A DNA stretch of 64,000 nt from an uncultured Stenotrophomonas sp. (lineage in GTDB: Bacteria; Pseudomonadota; Gammaproteobacteria; Xanthomonadales; Xanthomonadaceae): the NCBI RefSeq assembly GCF_945952405.1, contig NZ_CAMFIA010000006.1, positions 124,001 through 188,000 on the forward strand. The letters run 5' to 3'. A program made the position numbers and the translations under genes. Shown in pieces: positions 61,946 through 64,000 of this stretch (positions within the stretch are counted from its first letter, which is position 1; the number at the start of each line of letters is the position of its first letter). A model generated the notes under the pieces. It did no database searches, was not told the origin of the DNA, and saw only the letters and a program-made list of their open reading frames with translations.

Positions 61946-64000
61946 CAACGCGGGGGTCTTCGAGCAGGGGCCGGTGCGCATCAACTGGACCTTCAGCGCC
62001 GATGCGCTGGCCTGCGATGTGGATGTGTCCTGGCAGGGGCAGCTGCTCGCACGCAAGCATCTGGTATCCAACGATCCGATACTGGCGTTCGATGCGCGCG
62101 GTGAAACCTCGCCGGGCATGATGATCGTCGGCCAGCTGCATTTCGATGCCAGTCGCGCCGCACTGCTGCTGGACCAGCTCCGCTACCCCGGCGGAAGCGC
62201 CCCGCCGCAACTGCTGGGCGAAGCAGTGCCGCCCGCCCCGGTGCCGGAACAGGCGCCGGGCGAAGTGGTGCAGTCGCGGGTCGAGGAAGCGGGCGACCTG
62301 TTCCCCTATATCCAGCTGCGGGCGTGGCCGGGCACTTCGACCCGGGCCCAGGAGGACAACTTCATCGCCTACACCGCCACCTGCACGACCGCCGACCCGC
62401 GCCTGTACTGCCAGCTGGCCGCGTTGCTTGCAGCGGGAGACACTGCGCGCAGCCAGATGCTCGAGCAGGCGGTGATGTTCCTGCAGGGCGATGCGCCCTA
62501 TACCGGCCAATGCGTGCCCACGATTGCCGTGCTGGGGCCGGACGTTATTGCGCTGGAGCGCTTCGCGCTGGCTGCTGCGGCGATTCCGCTGCCAAGCCGC
62601 CAAGCGTTGATCGATCTGATCGTGCAGCTCTGGGGTCAACCCTGGCCGGCGATCACGCAGGTCATGGCCTCGACCGAATTCGCGCAGATGCTTGATCGGA
62701 TCTGGCAGAACGTGTTCGCCTTGAACTGTGTGCTTGGCTATGACCGTCGCCAGCGCGACGCACTCACCCGCACCCTCCAGGCGGCAACACTGCTGGGCCG
62801 CCTGTCGCGCGATACCGCACCCGGTTTCGAGGGCCGTTGGCCACCAGAACGTCTGCGCAGTGGCCTGGCTGCCACCCTGCTGTTGCCTCCTCCCGTCTTC
62901 CCGCTGCCCGCCGCCGGGCCCGCCCCGGCCGAAGAGCCATCGAGCATCCCGATCCAGCCCTATGCGATCGGTGAGCTGCAACAGGTCAAGCGCCGCCTGC
63001 TGGGCTACGCGCTGGGAGAAATCAGCCATATCGAGAGCGTGATGGCCGATGAGCGCAAGGTGCGCGCCCGGCATGAGCGCGCTGACTCGCTCAGCGAGCA
63101 CAGCGCTCGGACAGGCGTGGCCGATACCCGTGAGGATCTGCGCGACGGCCTCGCCAGCACGCTGGAATCGGAAGTCCACAACGCGCTGCGCGAACAGTTC
63201 AAGCTCGACTATTCAACCACCTACGGTCCGCCCACCCAGTGCCAGCAGGACGGAAGCTGCACGCTGATGCCGGTGGACACCCAGCCCACCCGTGACAGCC
63301 TGGCCGACAGTGCCACGCTGGCGCGACGGATCGTCCAGCGCGCCGCACAACGGGTCACCACCCAGCTGGGCGAGCAGCGGCTGCAGCGACATCGGCACAC
63401 CCGCCGCAGTGAAGTCTCGCAGTGCTTCGATCGTCGCGGCCGCGCCGACAACCAGCGTGGCGTCTACCGCTGGCTCAATGCCCGCTACCGGTGCTGGGTG
63501 GTCTCCGTCGGCCATCGGCTGATGCTGGAATACCGTGTCCCGCGGCCGGGCGAGCGGCTGGTGCACGCTCGCCGTGACCAGTATGGGCAGGCGCTGGAGC
63601 AGCCGCTGGCGCCAGCCCAGCTGGGCCTGCACCAGTTCAATGATCTTTCGCTGGATCCGCAGAGCCCCTGCTACTACGCCGCGCTGTCGGCACGCTACGG
63701 CGTGGAGGTCAGCGAGCTTCCGCCCGCGCCCGAGGCACATGCCTGTACGGTGTTCGAGAGCGGCACACCCTTGCTGAGCCAGCAGCTGCCGCTGCCGCCG
63801 GGCTACCAGGCGATCTCGGCGAGCATCGCCCTGGCCAGTTCCAGCCCGGGCTGGAACGTACGAGGCAGCATTGGCATGGCCGGGTTCACCACCGAGGGGA
63901 AGGCCTCAGCCGTGCTGCCGGACATCGCCCTGGCCGGGCAGACCGGTGCGCTGCCCATCAGCATCGTCCTGGTCGCACCTGTCGGCACGGAGGAGGTGCC
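61926..64000 (+). CDS. Large unknown protein of the sigma-54 operon (partial, runs off the window)
   Basis: Open from the ATG at 61926 to the end of the window, at least 691 residues. The first 110 residues are beta-rich (VRINWTFSADALACDVDVSW). A helical region follows (residues about 150-330: LAALLAAGDTARSQMLEQAV). Next is a highly charged coiled-coil block with ISHIESVMADERKVRARHER, RRIVQRAAQRVTTQ and RQRHTRRSEV-like Arg/His-rich parts. The conserved-looking core GVYRWLNARYRCWVV and GHRLMLEYRVPRP comes after it. The C-terminal part begins a Gly/Ser-rich beta domain. I have seen a similar charged block plus VYRW and RLMxE core in large uncharacterised proteins, but cannot name the family. 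Codon use is typical of the host. Confidence 0.8.
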   Translation, partial: MAMPGTDNAGVFEQGPVRINWTFSADALACDVDVSWQGQLLARKHLVSNDPILAFDARGETSPGMMIVGQLHFDASRAALLLDQLRYPGGSAPPQLLGEAVPPAPVPEQAPGEVVQSRVEEAGDLFPYIQLRAWPGTSTRAQEDNFIAYTATCTTADPRLYCQLAALLAAGDTARSQMLEQAVMFLQGDAPYTGQCVPTIAVLGPDVIALERFALAAAAIPLPSRQALIDLIVQLWGQPWPAITQVMASTEFAQMLDRIWQNVFALNCVLGYDRRQRDALTRTLQAATLLGRLSRDTAPGFEGRWPPERLRSGLAATLLLPPPVFPLPAAGPAPAEEPSSIPIQPYAIGELQQVKRRLLGYALGEISHIESVMADERKVRARHERADSLSEHSARTGVADTREDLRDGLASTLESEVHNALREQFKLDYSTTYGPPTQCQQDGSCTLMPVDTQPTRDSLADSATLARRIVQRAAQRVTTQLGEQRLQRHRHTRRSEVSQCFDRRGRADNQRGVYRWLNARYRCWVVSVGHRLMLEYRVPRPGERLVHARRDQYGQALEQPLAPAQLGLHQFNDLSLDPQSPCYYAALSARYGVEVSELPPAPEAHACTVFESGTPLLSQQLPLPPGYQAISASIALASSSPGWNVRGSIGMAGFTTEGKASAVLPDIALAGQTGALPISIVLVAPVGTEEV

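Noticed and set aside
1..64000. CRISPR arrays, rRNA and tRNA genes
   Set aside because: No regularly spaced repeats, and no rRNA or tRNA-like sequences noticed on reading; not exhaustively searched by program.

Overview
The window looks like a chromosomal segment of a Xanthomonadaceae bacterium, most likely Stenotrophomonas. This is inferred from the high-GC coding style, the many TonB receptors with FecI/FecR signalling, a Stenotrophomonas/Xanthomonas-type filamentous prophage, and a dif-like site. The dif-like site suggests the segment lies near the replication terminus. No rRNA, tRNA or CRISPR array was seen.

Layout. (1) 0.25-3.8 kb: a tightly overlapping sulfide/persulfide detoxification operon (TauE/SafE exporter, DUF442 protein, two half-size YeeE/YedE proteins, persulfide-dioxygenase-like MBL protein). 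A divergent BigR-type ArsR repressor sits beside an AT-rich operator. (2) 3.9-5.9 kb: a scar with a truncated integrase, a small secreted protein and a hairpin repeated in the prophage. (3) 5.9-13.8 kb: electrophile/aldehyde and redox genes (DJ-1/PfpI, alpha/beta hydrolase, ADC-like protein, aldehyde dehydrogenase, NAD(P)-binding protein, quinone oxidoreductase) with two MerR regulators. Four promoters carry the same operator and a 19-bp -35/-10 spacer, so this looks like one local MerR regulon. (4) 14.4-18.8 kb: a TonB siderophore receptor, two small membrane proteins and a PepSY membrane protein. (5) 18.9-25.4 kb: two BLUF photoreceptor paralogues, one lacking the photochemical Tyr and Gln, with a CSS-EAL phosphodiesterase and small hypothetical genes, some paralogous. 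(6) 24.8-35.8 kb: a defence/accessory island. It has a QxK nuclease-like protein, a 1703-residue Avs-like STAND NTPase with an N-terminal PD-(D/E)xK-like domain, an IS21 istA remnant, a zinc-ribbon/RES toxin-like protein, a DUF4238 pseudogene and a GIY-YIG fragment. (7) 35.85-42.66 kb: a complete filamentous prophage (Rep, SSB, coat, pIII, pVI-like, Zot, regulator) between two dif half-sites, followed by the decayed start of a second related prophage. (8) 43.2-45.6 kb: an unknown two-gene cassette and a lipoprotein hydrolase. (9) 45.8-52.1 kb: a cell-surface-signalling iron locus (FecI-FecR-TonB receptor-PepSY/DUF3649 fusion). (10) 52.3-57.1 kb: a UvrA2-like ABC protein and a GmrSD-type restriction enzyme. 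(11) 57.4-64 kb: a secreted protein, a ComEC-like MBL lipoprotein, and an FHA-AAA+ sigma-54 activator. The activator is divergent from a three-gene operon of unknown proteins, the last running off the window. The operon has candidate activator sites and a near-consensus -24/-12 promoter upstream.

The best candidates for undescribed biology are the sigma-54-controlled operon at 59-64 kb, the Avs-like island at 24.8-30.7 kb, the inactive-BLUF/active-BLUF pair, and the two-gene cassette at 43.2-44.3 kb.
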